64,000 nt of DNA. Source: Glaciimonas sp. PCH181. GTDB taxonomy: Bacteria; Pseudomonadota; Gammaproteobacteria; Burkholderiales; Burkholderiaceae_D. A program made the position numbers and the translations under genes. The notes beneath the pieces were generated by a model. It was not told the DNA's origin and did no database searches. It saw only the letters and a program-made list of their open reading frames with translations. Positions 54,039 through 63,297 of this stretch are shown in pieces. Location of the stretch: the NCBI RefSeq assembly GCF_003056055.1, contig NZ_PYFP01000002.1, forward strand, positions 1,364,001 through 1,428,000, in the 5' to 3' direction. How positions within the stretch are numbered: position 1 is the stretch's first letter; every line of letters begins with the position of its first letter.

Positions 54039-54050
54039 TAAACTTGTCCC

Positions 54051-55223
54051 ATGCCAAATCCCGCCGTTCAACTTCCCTCTGTTGCCATTTCCGCGCTAAA
54101 CGACGCTGCACGCGCTAACGACGGTCGCAACAGTGGCGCAACGACGGTCACGGTCAGCGGAAATTGGCAGGTCCATACGCTTACGCAACCGGGCGTCATG
54201 CGCAGGTTGCAGGTTGCTTTCAAAAAGCTGGCAGCGCGCAGCCAGCAAAGCGATCTGCGCTGGGATTTATCGCAAATCGATGCGATTGACCATATTGGTG
54301 CGCAATTATTGTGGAACGCATGGGGCAAAAAACGTCCGCCCGCGTTGACGATGGCGCGCCAGCAACGTGCATTCTTCCAGCGGCTAGAGGAGGCCGGACC
54401 GTTGGCGGTGCCGCCTGCTCCTCCCAGAAGGCGCTTGTTTAATGTCATTTATGACTGGTGGTGCGTCGGGTTTGATCATTTAAGCGGGTTTGTGGCGCTG
54501 TTGGGCCAATTTGTTTTGGATCTGGCGCGGATGTTGCGCTTGCCGCATCGGGCACCGTGGAAAGAAATTTCGGCGAATATTTATCATGTCGGTTTTCAGG
54601 CGCTGGGGATTACCGCGATTGTCGGCTTTCTGATCGGCGTAGTGCTATCGTTTCTCTCGGCACAACAATTGCATACCTTTGGCGGCGATGTGTATCTGGT
54701 GAATATTTTGGGGATGAGTATCATCCGCGAACTGGGACCCTTGCTGGCGGCGATTTTAGTCGCCGGGCGTTCCGGTTCATCGATTACCGCCCAGCTTGGC
54801 GTAATGCGGGTAACGCAAGAGCTCGACGCAATGGAAGTAATGGGTTTGCCGCACGGTTTCCGTTTGATCCTGCCGCGCGTGATTGCCTTGTTGGTGGCGA
54901 TGCCGCTGTTGGTGATCTGGACCGATGCGATGGCCTTGTTGGGCGGGATGACCGCAGCGCAAGTGCAGCTGGGCATGTCGCCTACGTATTTTTTGCAGCA
55001 ATTACCGGGCGCGGTGCCATTGCCAAATTATCTGATCGGGCTTGGCAAAGGCGCGGTATTTGGCGGATTAATTGCGATGGTTGCCTGCCATTTCGGGTTG
55101 CGGATTGAACCTAATACGGAGAGCCTGGGTCAAGGGACCACAACCTCAGTCGTCAGCGCGATCACGATTGTGATTCTGGCCGATGCCGTATTTGCCATTG
55201 TATTTAGCGGGGTCGGATTTTGA
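54051..55223 (+). CDS. mlaE: MlaE-family lipid ABC transporter permease with N-terminal STAS-like domain
   Basis: This 390-residue protein has a STAS-like domain (about 1-105: LRWDLSQIDAIDHIGAQLLW) fused to the MlaE/TTG permease core with five or six membrane helices and VNILGMSIIRELGPLLAAIL, AGRSGSSITAQLGVM. The fused domain takes the part of MlaB, for which no separate gene is seen. It moves phospholipids between the inner membrane and the periplasmic MCE protein. Confidence 0.92.
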   Translation: MPNPAVQLPSVAISALNDAARANDGRNSGATTVTVSGNWQVHTLTQPGVMRRLQVAFKKLAARSQQSDLRWDLSQIDAIDHIGAQLLWNAWGKKRPPALTMARQQRAFFQRLEEAGPLAVPPAPPRRRLFNVIYDWWCVGFDHLSGFVALLGQFVLDLARMLRLPHRAPWKEISANIYHVGFQALGITAIVGFLIGVVLSFLSAQQLHTFGGDVYLVNILGMSIIRELGPLLAAILVAGRSGSSITAQLGVMRVTQELDAMEVMGLPHGFRLILPRVIALLVAMPLLVIWTDAMALLGGMTAAQVQLGMSPTYFLQQLPGAVPLPNYLIGLGKGAVFGGLIAMVACHFGLRIEPNTESLGQGTTTSVVSAITIVILADAVFAIVFSGVGF

Positions 55224-56023
55224 TAGCACATTTGTCCCCACATTCAGCCCAGTCCTTACCAAGCGCGCCAGCGGTTATTCAGATCGAAAAACTCTGGACG
55301 CAATTCGGTCAAACCGTGATTCTGCAAGATCTCGATCTGACGATCCAACAAGGCGATATCGTTGGCATTGTTGGTGGTTCCGGCTCTGGAAAAACCACGT
55401 TGGTGCGCCAGATACTGGGTTTGCAACGGCCTACACGCGGCAAGATTTCTGTATTTGGCACCGATCTTAGCCGTGCTAGTGTGGATCAGATGGCTGCATT
55501 GCAAAACCGTTGGGGCATGTTGTTTCAGATGGGCGCGTTATTTTCTGCCCTGACGGTGCTCGATAATGTGGCGCTGCCGATGCGAGAATTACGTGCGCTG
55601 CCAGAAACGCTGGTCAAGGATGCGGCATTACTTAAATTGCAATTAGCCGGTATCGGTCCCGAGCACGCGCTCAAAATGCCCTCCGATTTATCCGGCGGCA
55701 TGATTAAACGAGTCGCATTGGCAAGGGCGTTGGCGTTAGAGCCGGAATTACTCTTTTTGGATGAGCCAACCGCTGGGCTCGATCCGGCGTCATCGGCGGC
55801 CTTCGTTAAATTAATTCTGTCGCTGCACAAAGATATGCACCTGACCGTGGTGATGATTACCCATGATCTGGAGTCGTTGCTGGGTCTGTCTACCAAAGTC
55901 GCCGTGCTGGCTGAAAAGCGCATTATTGCCTATGACACGCCGGAACAGGTGATGAAAGTCCGGCATCCGTTTATCGAAAATTTCTTCCTCTCGGCACATT
56001 GCGAGCAGGACACAGTGGGTTAG
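55220..56023 (+). CDS. mlaF: MlaF-type lipid ABC transporter ATP-binding protein
   Basis: The start is a TTG that overlaps the mlaE stop (TTGA). The 267-residue ATPase has Walker A GGSGSGKTT (residues 52-60), signature LSGGMIKRVALARAL, Walker B LLFLDEPTAGLDP and switch ITHDLESLL. It powers the MlaE permease. The next gene begins nine bases after its stop. Confidence 0.93.
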   Translation: MIAHLSPHSAQSLPSAPAVIQIEKLWTQFGQTVILQDLDLTIQQGDIVGIVGGSGSGKTTLVRQILGLQRPTRGKISVFGTDLSRASVDQMAALQNRWGMLFQMGALFSALTVLDNVALPMRELRALPETLVKDAALLKLQLAGIGPEHALKMPSDLSGGMIKRVALARALALEPELLFLDEPTAGLDPASSAAFVKLILSLHKDMHLTVVMITHDLESLLGLSTKVAVLAEKRIIAYDTPEQVMKVRHPFIENFFLSAHCEQDTVG

Positions 56024-56031
56024 GGTGCATC

Positions 56032-56979
56032 ATGGAAAATAAAGCGCACGCATTGATTGCCGGACTGTTCACCGTCGCCCTGTTGGCTGCGGCCATTCTC
56101 GGCGTGATGTGGTTCAACAGCGACCGGGTAGAACGCGTGCCCTACGAAATCGCCACCAAACTATCGGTGCCGGGGCTGAATCCCCAGGCTGACGTGCGCT
56201 ATCGCGGGCTGGATGTCGGCAAGGTCGATAGCATCGTTTTTGATCCGCAAGTCCCCGGCCAGATTCTGATTCGCCTAAAAATTAATCTCGATACGCCGAT
56301 GACCCACGCCACTTTTGGCACGTTGGGCTATCAAGGCGTGACCGGGCTGGCCTACATTCAACTAGACGATGACGGCAGCAATCCCGTTAAATTGGCAAGT
56401 AACGTGGCTAAACCGGCAAGGATTGCGTTGCGTCCCAGCCTTTTCGATAATATTCAAAGCAAAGGCGCAGCCATTTTGATGCAGGCTGAAGCCACTGTTG
56501 CCAAGCTGAACGGCTTGCTTGATCCGGTTAATCAAAAAGTGATGATTGCGGCATTTAGCGATGTCAGTAACGCGGCCAATGAATATGCGGCAATTCCGCG
56601 CCAGTTACAGCCGACGCTGATCAAGCTGCCGGTGATGACCGAGCAATTAAGTCAGGCGCTGACCTCGATCACGGCGCTGTCAAAAAACATGTCGGCGCTG
56701 AGTAATAATCTGAATGCTTTGACCGCTAGTTTGCAGTCGCCCAACGGCCCAATGGCTAAGTTGTCGGGGGCGGTGGATAACGTCGGTTCTGTGGCCGACA
56801 GTGTGCAATACGACGCGTTGCCTCGATTTAATGCGTTGGCGACAGAGGCCGGGACATCCATGCGCAGCCTGAATCAGACGCTGGAAAACTTTAATCGTCA
56901 GCCGCAAAGTATTTTATTCGGTAGTGGCGGTGCGGCCCCGGGACCCGGCGAAGCAGGTTTTACTGCGCCAGCTAAATAA
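56032..56979 (+). CDS. mlaD: MlaD-like MCE-domain protein
   Basis: ATG 56032 gives 315 residues. One N-terminal membrane helix (ALIAGLFTVALLAAAILGVM) is followed by an MCE domain (about 38-120: YEIATKLSVPGLNPQADVRYRG (partly), GVTGLAYIQL) and a long helical tail with leucine and asparagine repeats (LSNNLNALTASLQS). MCE proteins form hexameric rings that carry lipids across the periplasm. It is longer than E. coli MlaD (183 residues) and closer to the PqiB-like or extended forms. Confidence 0.9.
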   Translation: MENKAHALIAGLFTVALLAAAILGVMWFNSDRVERVPYEIATKLSVPGLNPQADVRYRGLDVGKVDSIVFDPQVPGQILIRLKINLDTPMTHATFGTLGYQGVTGLAYIQLDDDGSNPVKLASNVAKPARIALRPSLFDNIQSKGAAILMQAEATVAKLNGLLDPVNQKVMIAAFSDVSNAANEYAAIPRQLQPTLIKLPVMTEQLSQALTSITALSKNMSALSNNLNALTASLQSPNGPMAKLSGAVDNVGSVADSVQYDALPRFNALATEAGTSMRSLNQTLENFNRQPQSILFGSGGAAPGPGEAGFTAPAK

Positions 56980-56991
56980 GACAGGAATGCC

Positions 56992-57630
56992 ATGCACAAA
57001 AATACGCAAAATCGGCTCTTAAACAGCGTTCTGATCACGCTTGGCTTGCTGCTGATCGGTGGCTGCGCTACTAAAACGATTACTTATACGCAATATGATT
57101 TTGGCCCATTGCCGATTGTTGCCAGCGCTGCGGTGAGTCCTGCGGAAACGGCGACTTTACCAGCGCTTAGTCTTAGTTTGGCCGATGTTCATGCGCCGGT
57201 CTGGCTGGATACCACGATGATGATGTTTAGGCTGGCGTATGCCAACGATTTGCAGCCGCGTCCGTATGCGACTACGCGTTGGAGCATGCCGCCGCCGCAA
57301 CTGTTCAGCCAGCGTCTGAAGGCGCGCATCAGTCTGGCTGGCGGCACAGTCGTATCGTTATCGGACGGTGCGGTGAACCTGCCCGTGCTGCGGATCGATA
57401 TGGACGATTTCAGTCAGACTTTCGATAGTGCATCGCACAGCGTTGCCCAGGTGTCGATCCGCGCTTCGCTGTTTAATGGCCGGGTATTGGCGGCGCAAAA
57501 GACGTTTAGTCGCCAGATTGCGACGCCAACTGCGGATGCCGCCGGTGGCGCGCGGGCTTTTGCCACCGCTAATGATGCTGTGATCGATGATCTGATGGCA
57601 TGGCTGACACGTTTACCGGTGAAGAAATGA
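56992..57630 (+). CDS. PqiC-like auxiliary lipoprotein of the MCE transporter
   Basis: This 212-residue protein has a lipoprotein signal peptide with the lipobox LIGGC (Cys near residue 23) and the ABC-type auxiliary lipoprotein domain: YTQYDFGPLP, then LDTTMMMFRLAYANDLQPRPYATTRW, which is read in parts. In related systems the lipoprotein docks the MCE tunnel to the outer membrane. It follows mlaD by 12 bases. Confidence 0.88.
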   Translation: MHKNTQNRLLNSVLITLGLLLIGGCATKTITYTQYDFGPLPIVASAAVSPAETATLPALSLSLADVHAPVWLDTTMMMFRLAYANDLQPRPYATTRWSMPPPQLFSQRLKARISLAGGTVVSLSDGAVNLPVLRIDMDDFSQTFDSASHSVAQVSIRASLFNGRVLAAQKTFSRQIATPTADAAGGARAFATANDAVIDDLMAWLTRLPVKK

Positions 57631-57688
57631 TGGCGTGGAAATTTCGCTCCTCTAGCGCGTGGTCTCAGCGCATCAAGGCGGGTCCACA

Positions 57689-58846
57689 ATGACAGGTCGG
57701 TCGTCAACGCAAGGACAAAAACATTTGCCTTCGCTGCATTCGTCCTCGTTTGCGCGGGTCAGTCTGGTGATTTATTTGTTATTAATTGTCTATGCAAGTT
57801 GGTATCCATTTGCGGGCTGGCGCGATGTCGGGCTGGCTCCGTGGGCGTATCTGAGCGCGCCGTTCCCGCATTACTGGACCGTGTTCGATGTCTGGACCAA
57901 TGTTGTGGGCTATATGCCATTGGGATTGCTGCTGGCGCTGGTACTGCCGCGCAAAATTCCGGTGGTGGCGACCGTCTTGCTGATCGCGATAGCGGGGATT
58001 TTATTTTCCGGCACGATGGAGGCGGTGCAAACGTATTTGCCGACACGAGTATCGTCTAATCTTGATTTGTTGACCAATAGTTGCGGCGGGCTGTTAGGCG
58101 GCATCATTGGGGTAATTATTCGCCATCGTTTTGGGCCAGACAGCAAACTACTCCAACTGCGTGAGCGCTGGTTCAATCGCGAAGCTAGCCACGGAATGGT
58201 GATGATCGCGCTGTGGCCGGTGGCGCAATTGGCACCGCTGAGTCATCTGTTCGGCTTTGGACAAGTGACATTGATGTTGTCGAACTGGTTGACGGATTGG
58301 TTTGAGCAGCCGATTGATCTGGCCGCATGGATGACGAACGATGCGCAACTCTCGGCCGAGCAATACTGGATGACAGAGACGGCGATTACCGCCTGTGGTC
58401 TGATTGGCGCAGGTTTAATGTTGCAAATCGTACTGCGCAAAGATGCGCCAAAAATCGCCTTGACCACGCTATTGATCGTGCTGACGTTGCTGGTGAAAGC
58501 ATTTGCGTCGGCGTTGCTATTTACGCCCGACAATACGCTGGTCTGGCTGACACCGGGCGCATTGACAGGGTTGTTGACCGGTGTGACCATTTTGATTTCA
58601 CTGGGGTTTGCGCCCCGTATGCTGCAACGCTGGGTCGCTGGCATCGCGGTCACCATCAGCTTGCTGATCGTCAATATCGTCCCCGACAATCCTTATTTCG
58701 TAGAAACGCTGCAAACGTGGTCGTTAGGCAAATTTCTTAACTTTAACGGCGCTGCCCAGTTTTTAGCGGTGTTGTGGCCATTTTTTACCCTATGGTTTCT
58801 ATTTCATCCCATGCACCGTGCGAAACGAAAAGCCGCGGGTGTATGA
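57689..58846 (+). CDS. VanZ-family membrane protein
   Basis: ATG 57689 gives 385 residues; a GTG at 57659 in the same frame is less likely. The N-terminal part holds the VanZ-like region (about 20-140: YASWYPFAGWRDVG, DVWTNVVGYMPLGLLLAL, FSGTMEAVQTYLPTRVSSNLD read in parts). At least eight hydrophobic segments cover the whole protein, and the C-terminal half has no known domain. The function of such proteins outside glycopeptide resistance is unknown. Confidence 0.85.
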   Translation: MTGRSSTQGQKHLPSLHSSSFARVSLVIYLLLIVYASWYPFAGWRDVGLAPWAYLSAPFPHYWTVFDVWTNVVGYMPLGLLLALVLPRKIPVVATVLLIAIAGILFSGTMEAVQTYLPTRVSSNLDLLTNSCGGLLGGIIGVIIRHRFGPDSKLLQLRERWFNREASHGMVMIALWPVAQLAPLSHLFGFGQVTLMLSNWLTDWFEQPIDLAAWMTNDAQLSAEQYWMTETAITACGLIGAGLMLQIVLRKDAPKIALTTLLIVLTLLVKAFASALLFTPDNTLVWLTPGALTGLLTGVTILISLGFAPRMLQRWVAGIAVTISLLIVNIVPDNPYFVETLQTWSLGKFLNFNGAAQFLAVLWPFFTLWFLFHPMHRAKRKAAGV

Positions 58847-58887
58847 TTCTTGCTGACACTTTTTTCGCACTTTAGACAGATTCCGCC

Positions 58888-59259
58888 ATGAGCAATCCCC
58901 CACTCGATACTGTTAACGACAACTTCACAGAGGCCGTCCCGGCAACCGCCCCGTATTACGCCCACCACGTCTTTTTTTGCCTGAACGAACGCCCTCCCGG
59001 TGACCGCGTATCTTGCGCGCATAGCGGTGCCCAGGCCGCCCAAGAGCACGCAAAGCGCCGCATCAAAGGACTCGGTCTGGCGGGCGATGGCAAGGTCCGC
59101 ATCAACAAAGCCGGTTGCCTTGAGCGCTGCGAAGAAGGCCCGACGCTAGTGATTTATCCGGAAGGCGTTTGGTACACCTACGTTGATACAGAAGATATCG
59201 ATGAAATTATCGATGTCCATATCGTCGGCGGAAAAATTGTCGAGCGCCTGAAAATTTAA
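58888..59259 (+). CDS. Thioredoxin-like 2Fe-2S ferredoxin
   Basis: This 123-residue protein has the four cluster cysteines C31, C43, C77 and C81 (HHVFFC, RVSC, NKAGCLERC) and VIYPEGVWYTYVD. The spacing between the first two cysteines is longer than in the paralogue at 3481 and is the usual one for this family. Its redox partner is unknown. It is followed by an alpha/beta hydrolase gene after 107 bases. Confidence 0.88.
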   Translation: MSNPPLDTVNDNFTEAVPATAPYYAHHVFFCLNERPPGDRVSCAHSGAQAAQEHAKRRIKGLGLAGDGKVRINKAGCLERCEEGPTLVIYPEGVWYTYVDTEDIDEIIDVHIVGGKIVERLKI

Positions 59260-59366
59260 GCAGCGATCCAAAATTTTCAATCGGACCTCAGACGCGTCGT
59301 TGCAAGCTGCTCATGTGCGCACGACGATGCGCCGTCCATCATTCGTCGTCATTACACTAAATATCC

Positions 59367-60002
59367 ATGAACGCTCAGACTGAATCTTTTTCTATCACTG
59401 GCCCGGTCGGCCAGCTTGAATGCGCACTGGACCTGCCAGATAGCGCACAATTTCCTACGCCGCGTGGTCTGGCGCTGGTCGCGCATCCGCATCCGCTGTT
59501 CGGCGGCACCATGGACAATAAAGTCGCCCACACCTTGGCACGTGGCTTTTTAGCGCTGGGCTACGTGGCGGTGCGGATGAATTTTCGTGGCGTCGGCAAG
59601 TCTGAAGGCGTGCACGACGAAGGCCGTGGCGAAACTGATGACATGGCCGCGCTGCTCGCCCATATGCGCCAGCAATATCCTGACTTACCGTTGGCATTGG
59701 GCGGCTTTTCGTTCGGGACTTTCGTACAAGCGCAGTTACAGCAGCGCCTGATCGCCGACAATACGCCTGCCGAGCGGCTGGTATTGGTCGGCACCGCAGC
59801 CGGTAAATGGCCGATGCCGACCGTGGCTGCTAACAGTATTTTGATTCACGGCGAACTTGATGAGACGATTCCGTTAAGCGCAGTGTTCGAATGGGCGCGC
59901 CCGCAAGATATCCCGGTGATCGTGATTCCCGGTGCCGATCATTTTTTTCATCGGCGCTTGCAACATATTAAGAACCTGATGGTCGAAATGTGGCATCGCT
60001 GA
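59367..60002 (+). CDS. Alpha/beta hydrolase
   Basis: This 211-residue cytoplasmic hydrolase of the COG2945 type has HPHPLFGGTMDNKVAHTLAR, NFRGVGKSEG, the nucleophile S115 in GGFSFGTFV, the acid near GELDETIPL and the catalytic His in PGADHFFHRRL. The natural substrate of these proteins is not established. A terminator follows directly. Confidence 0.88.
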   Translation: MNAQTESFSITGPVGQLECALDLPDSAQFPTPRGLALVAHPHPLFGGTMDNKVAHTLARGFLALGYVAVRMNFRGVGKSEGVHDEGRGETDDMAALLAHMRQQYPDLPLALGGFSFGTFVQAQLQQRLIADNTPAERLVLVGTAAGKWPMPTVAANSILIHGELDETIPLSAVFEWARPQDIPVIVIPGADHFFHRRLQHIKNLMVEMWHR

Positions 60003-60014
60003 TATGCCGTTGGC

Positions 60015-60042
60015 AAAAAAGCCATTGAAGTGATGGCTTTTT
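60015..60042 (+). terminator. Rho-independent terminator
   Basis: Stem aaaaagccat (60016-60025) / atggcttttt (60033-60042), 7-base loop, ending in T residues, 13 bases after the hydrolase stop. Confidence 0.85.
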
Positions 60043-60252
60043 GAGAAACGGCAGAATGATGCCTCAGTGTGGGCCAAATTGACACGGTCCCGGTTATATT
60101 GGCTAACTGACGGGGCTATAATTCTGACTTAATTGATTCGCGTAGTTCCTAGCTGCTTGCTTGACTGGTTCTGCATCCTTATTCATCTGTGCGATAGCTG
60201 CTGTGGCTGTCGTGCCAACGTCATTAATACCGACTTCATTTATCCCACCTTT

Positions 60253-61404
60253 ATGAAAAAAATATTCGCAGCGTTAGCTGCAACACTCTTTTCCGCGACG
60301 GTTGCTTTTGCGCAGACCTTGCCTTCGCCTTCGGTCGCAGCCAAATCCTGGTTATTGCTGGATACTACCAGCGATCAGATCGTGGCCTCGCAAGATCCAG
60401 ATTTGCGTGTTGAACCGGCATCGTTAGCTAAGATCATGACGGCTTACGTCGTGTTCGATGCGCTCAAGGATAAGAAGCTGACGCTGGATCAGATGGTGAA
60501 CGTCTCGGTACGCGCATGGAAAGTCGATCCAAGCAGCTCAAAAATGTTTATCGATCCCGCGACGCCTGTATCGATTAACGATCTGTTGTACGGTTTGATG
60601 GTGGTGTCGGGGAATGATGCAGCAGTCGCGTTGGCAGAAGCGGTATCCGGCACTGAAGATGCGTTTGTCGTGCAGATGAATCGCGAAGCGCAACGGATGG
60701 GGATGAAGTCTACGCATTTTGGCAATCCGCACGGTTTGCCGAGCGCTGACACGTATACCACTGCGCGTGATCTGGGAGTATTAGCCTCGCATGTTATCGT
60801 CGATTTCCCTGAGTTTTATAAAATCGATTCGACCAAAAGTTTCACTTACAACAAGATCAAACAACCTAACCGCAATCGCCTGTTATGGTCCGATCCAACC
60901 GTTGATGGCATGAAGACTGGCCACACCAGCAGCGCCGGTTATTCGATCATTGCATCAGCTAAGCGTCCTAACGGTTCTGGCGAACGTCGTTTGCTGGCAA
61001 TCGTCATCGGCACCACGTCGGATCAGACCCGTACGCAGGAAGCGCAAAAGCTGTTGAACTGGGGCTTCCAGAACTTTGATACGGTTAAGCTCTACGCCAA
61101 AGGTCAGGCTGTCGCTACACCGCAAGTCTGGAAAGGTGCCAAAAGCGAGATCAAGGTTGGCTTTAATCACGATGTCTTCGTCACCGTGCCAAAAGGCGTA
61201 GCTGAAAAAATCAAGCCAGTGCTAGAGCGCACTGATCCGCTGATCGCGCCTATCAGTCAAAACGACAAAATCGGCACGATGAAGATTACCGTTGACGGCA
61301 AGGTCCTGACTGAATTGCCAGTGCTGGCATTGGAAGAAGCCAATCAGGCGAGTATTTTTGGCCGGATCTGGGATTCAATCCGCTTGTTCTTCAAAAGACT
61401 CTGA
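60253..61404 (+). CDS. dacC: D-alanyl-D-alanine carboxypeptidase (PBP5/6 family)
   Basis: The ATG at 60253 starts a proper signal peptide (KKIFAALAATLFSATVAFA); the frame upstream is open but not coding-like. The 383-residue protein has the active-site serine S57 in SLAK, SGN at 119-121 and KTG at 221-223, then the C-terminal beta-rich domain and an amphipathic anchor helix (ASIFGRIWDSIRLFFKRL). It trims pentapeptides in periplasmic peptidoglycan. The order dacC-dat-ybeD is conserved in this group. Confidence 0.94.
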   Translation: MKKIFAALAATLFSATVAFAQTLPSPSVAAKSWLLLDTTSDQIVASQDPDLRVEPASLAKIMTAYVVFDALKDKKLTLDQMVNVSVRAWKVDPSSSKMFIDPATPVSINDLLYGLMVVSGNDAAVALAEAVSGTEDAFVVQMNREAQRMGMKSTHFGNPHGLPSADTYTTARDLGVLASHVIVDFPEFYKIDSTKSFTYNKIKQPNRNRLLWSDPTVDGMKTGHTSSAGYSIIASAKRPNGSGERRLLAIVIGTTSDQTRTQEAQKLLNWGFQNFDTVKLYAKGQAVATPQVWKGAKSEIKVGFNHDVFVTVPKGVAEKIKPVLERTDPLIAPISQNDKIGTMKITVDGKVLTELPVLALEEANQASIFGRIWDSIRLFFKRL

Positions 61405-61446
61405 TCAGTTTGACGGCGCAAGTCGTTTAAGGAAGTCTTAATATCG

Positions 61447-61468
61447 CGGCAGCTTCGGCTGCCGTTTT
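61447..61468 (+). terminator. Rho-independent terminator with TTCG loop after dacC
   Basis: Stem cggcagc (61447-61453) / gctgccg (61458-61464), loop ttcg, followed by TTTT. The rest of the 269-base gap to the next gene shows nothing clear. Confidence 0.85.
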
Positions 61469-61673
61469 CTATGGCGCGGCGGATCGAAGTAAATCGTAGC
61501 AAGGTGCAGAAAATCGCGGCCGATCGTTTTATGTCGCCATTTTTCGACACCAATATCCGATAAAAATAAGTCTTGCATGGCCCTTTCGTCGCGATTACGC
61601 ATACTTTTTTTGCATACCCGCGTGATCTCGGCTGTGCCAGAATTAAAGCTCTCCCTTTTTCAAGAAAGCTATC

Positions 61674-62528
61674 ATGCAAGATTCCATCGTCTATCTCAAT
61701 GGCGTAATGACGCCGCTCTCTGAAGCGCGTATCCCCGTGCTGGATCGCGGCTTTATTTTTGGCGATGGCGTGTATGAGGTGATTCCTATTTATGCGGGCA
61801 AAGCCTTCCGTGCAGAGCATCATATGGCACGTTTATTTCGTAGCCTCGATGCTATCGCTATTCCAAATCCGCATAACAAGGAAGAATGGATGGCCTTGAT
61901 CAATCAAGTCACTTCGGCGTTTGGCGGCGAAGATCAAATGGTCTATATTCATGTAACTCGTGGTGTCGCCAAACGTGCGCACGCATTTCCGAAAGAAGTG
62001 CTGACACCGACCGTTTTTATCATGACTAATCCGTTGGTGCTGCCAACCGAGCAGGTCCGCGCAAAAGGCGTATCCTGTGTTTCTATGGAAGATCAGCGCT
62101 GGCTGCATTGCGAAATCAAGTCGATTTCTCTTCTTGGCAATGTGTTGGCGGCGCAAAATGCGGCAGAGCATGGCGTAGTCGAAGCGATTCAATTTCGGGA
62201 TGGATTCTTGACCGAAGCATCATCGTCCAACGTCTGGATTGTCAAAAATCGCGTATTAATGGCCCCGCCGAAGAACAATCTGATTCTGGAAGGCATTCGA
62301 TACGGTTTGATCGAAGAATTGTGCGCCGCGCACGATATTCAATTTACCGCACGTCGGCTGTCCCGGGATGAAGTTTTTGAGGCTGACGAAGTGATGCTGT
62401 CCTCTGCCACCAAAGAAATTTTGCCGGTAACCGTGATCGACGGCAAAACTATTGGAAATGGCCAACCTGGCCCCATTTACAGCAAGTTATATCAGGCTTA
62501 TCAAGGCGCGAAAGCCGCCTTGGTCTGA
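61674..62528 (+). CDS. dat: D-amino acid aminotransferase
   Basis: This 284-residue PLP class IV aminotransferase has VLDRGFIFGDGVYEVIP, the PLP lysine K149 in CEIKSISLLGNVLA, EASSSNVWIV and SSATKEILPV. It makes D-amino acids, notably D-glutamate or D-alanine, from 2-oxo acids. Its place after dacC suggests supply of cell-wall D-amino acids. A branched-chain aminotransferase role is less likely. Confidence 0.9.
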   Translation: MQDSIVYLNGVMTPLSEARIPVLDRGFIFGDGVYEVIPIYAGKAFRAEHHMARLFRSLDAIAIPNPHNKEEWMALINQVTSAFGGEDQMVYIHVTRGVAKRAHAFPKEVLTPTVFIMTNPLVLPTEQVRAKGVSCVSMEDQRWLHCEIKSISLLGNVLAAQNAAEHGVVEAIQFRDGFLTEASSSNVWIVKNRVLMAPPKNNLILEGIRYGLIEELCAAHDIQFTARRLSRDEVFEADEVMLSSATKEILPVTVIDGKTIGNGQPGPIYSKLYQAYQGAKAALV

Positions 62529-62549
62529 TTGTCCTCCCAGCTCTGTATG

Positions 62550-62607
62550 CCGGGCGGACCGTAGCTTAAGCAGGGCCGTCCCCCGGTGATACGCTTTTCG
62601 TGTCACC
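62550..62607 (+). promoter_or_regulatory. Two competing stem-loops in the ybeD leader
   Basis: Stem 1 pairs ccggg-ggac (62550-62559, one bulged C) with gtcc-cccgg (62578-62586). Stem 2 pairs ggtgatacg (62585-62593) with cgtgtcacc (62599-62607). They share bases 62585-62586 and so compete there. They lie 30 bases before the ybeD ATG; no T tract follows. Confidence 0.4.
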
Positions 62608-62637
62608 CGAATATTTATAGAGCGTAGAGCGACCATT

Positions 62638-62919
62638 ATGAACATGCCAATCATTCCTCCTGAAGAAAGCCTGATCGTCTATCCGAGCGATTTTCCGATC
62701 AAAATCATGGGCCCGACCCATGATGCCTTTGCCGAAACCATCGTCGGTCTGGTCGTGCAGCACGATCCGACTTTTCACATCGGCAAGCTGGAAGTGCGAC
62801 CGTCAGCGAAGGGTAATTACACCGGGCTGACCGTGACGGTGTTAGCTACCAGCCGTGAGCAACTTGATAACTTATACAGCGCATTGTCTGCGCATCCGAT
62901 GGTGAAAGTGGTGTTATAG
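62638..62919 (+). CDS. ybeD: YbeD / DUF493 family protein
   Basis: This 93-residue protein belongs to the UPF0250/DUF493 family: ESLIVYPSDFPIKIMG, then a helix and LTVTVLATSREQLDNLYSAL, with the ending HPMVKVVL. The fold is an ACT-like alpha-beta sandwich. In many proteobacteria it precedes lipB, and a link to lipoylation has been suggested. Here lipB does not follow; a toxin-antitoxin pair does. Confidence 0.92.
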   Translation: MNMPIIPPEESLIVYPSDFPIKIMGPTHDAFAETIVGLVVQHDPTFHIGKLEVRPSAKGNYTGLTVTVLATSREQLDNLYSALSAHPMVKVVL

Positions 62920-63009
62920 CGCGCAGTCATTCTGGCATTTTTTGTTACAGCTGGTTTGTACTTGCTATTATGGTGTGAATAATTCCTACTATTTGACCGA
63001 GGTACGCCA

Positions 63010-63297
63010 ATGACCACTGCAGAGAAAATTAGTATTGCCTTACCGCCAGAGATGGTTCGTATCGTCCGCAGCGCCGTTGCTACTGGCGAATATGCATCAA
63101 GTAGCGAAGTTATTCGCGATGCCTTACGTGACTGGACGTATAAGCGCAGCTTGCGTCAACAAGGTGTCGGTGAGCTACGCCAACTTTGGCAGGAGGCAAT
63201 AAACGATAAGACGCCCGGTGTTTCGACAGACGAGGTACTTGATCGTCTTGAGCGAAAATATCAAGCTTTGGCGGACGCCGCTGATACACCAGGTTGA
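63010..63297 (+). CDS. parD: ParD-type antitoxin (ribbon-helix-helix)
   Basis: This 95-residue protein has an N-terminal ribbon-helix-helix: ISIALPPEMVRIVRSAV, then ASSSEVIRDALRDW. The C-terminal half is charged and should wrap the toxin. Antitoxins of this kind repress their own operon. It overlaps the toxin start by four bases (TTGA), a normal layout for parDE. Confidence 0.9.
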   Translation: MTTAEKISIALPPEMVRIVRSAVATGEYASSSEVIRDALRDWTYKRSLRQQGVGELRQLWQEAINDKTPGVSTDEVLDRLERKYQALADAADTPG

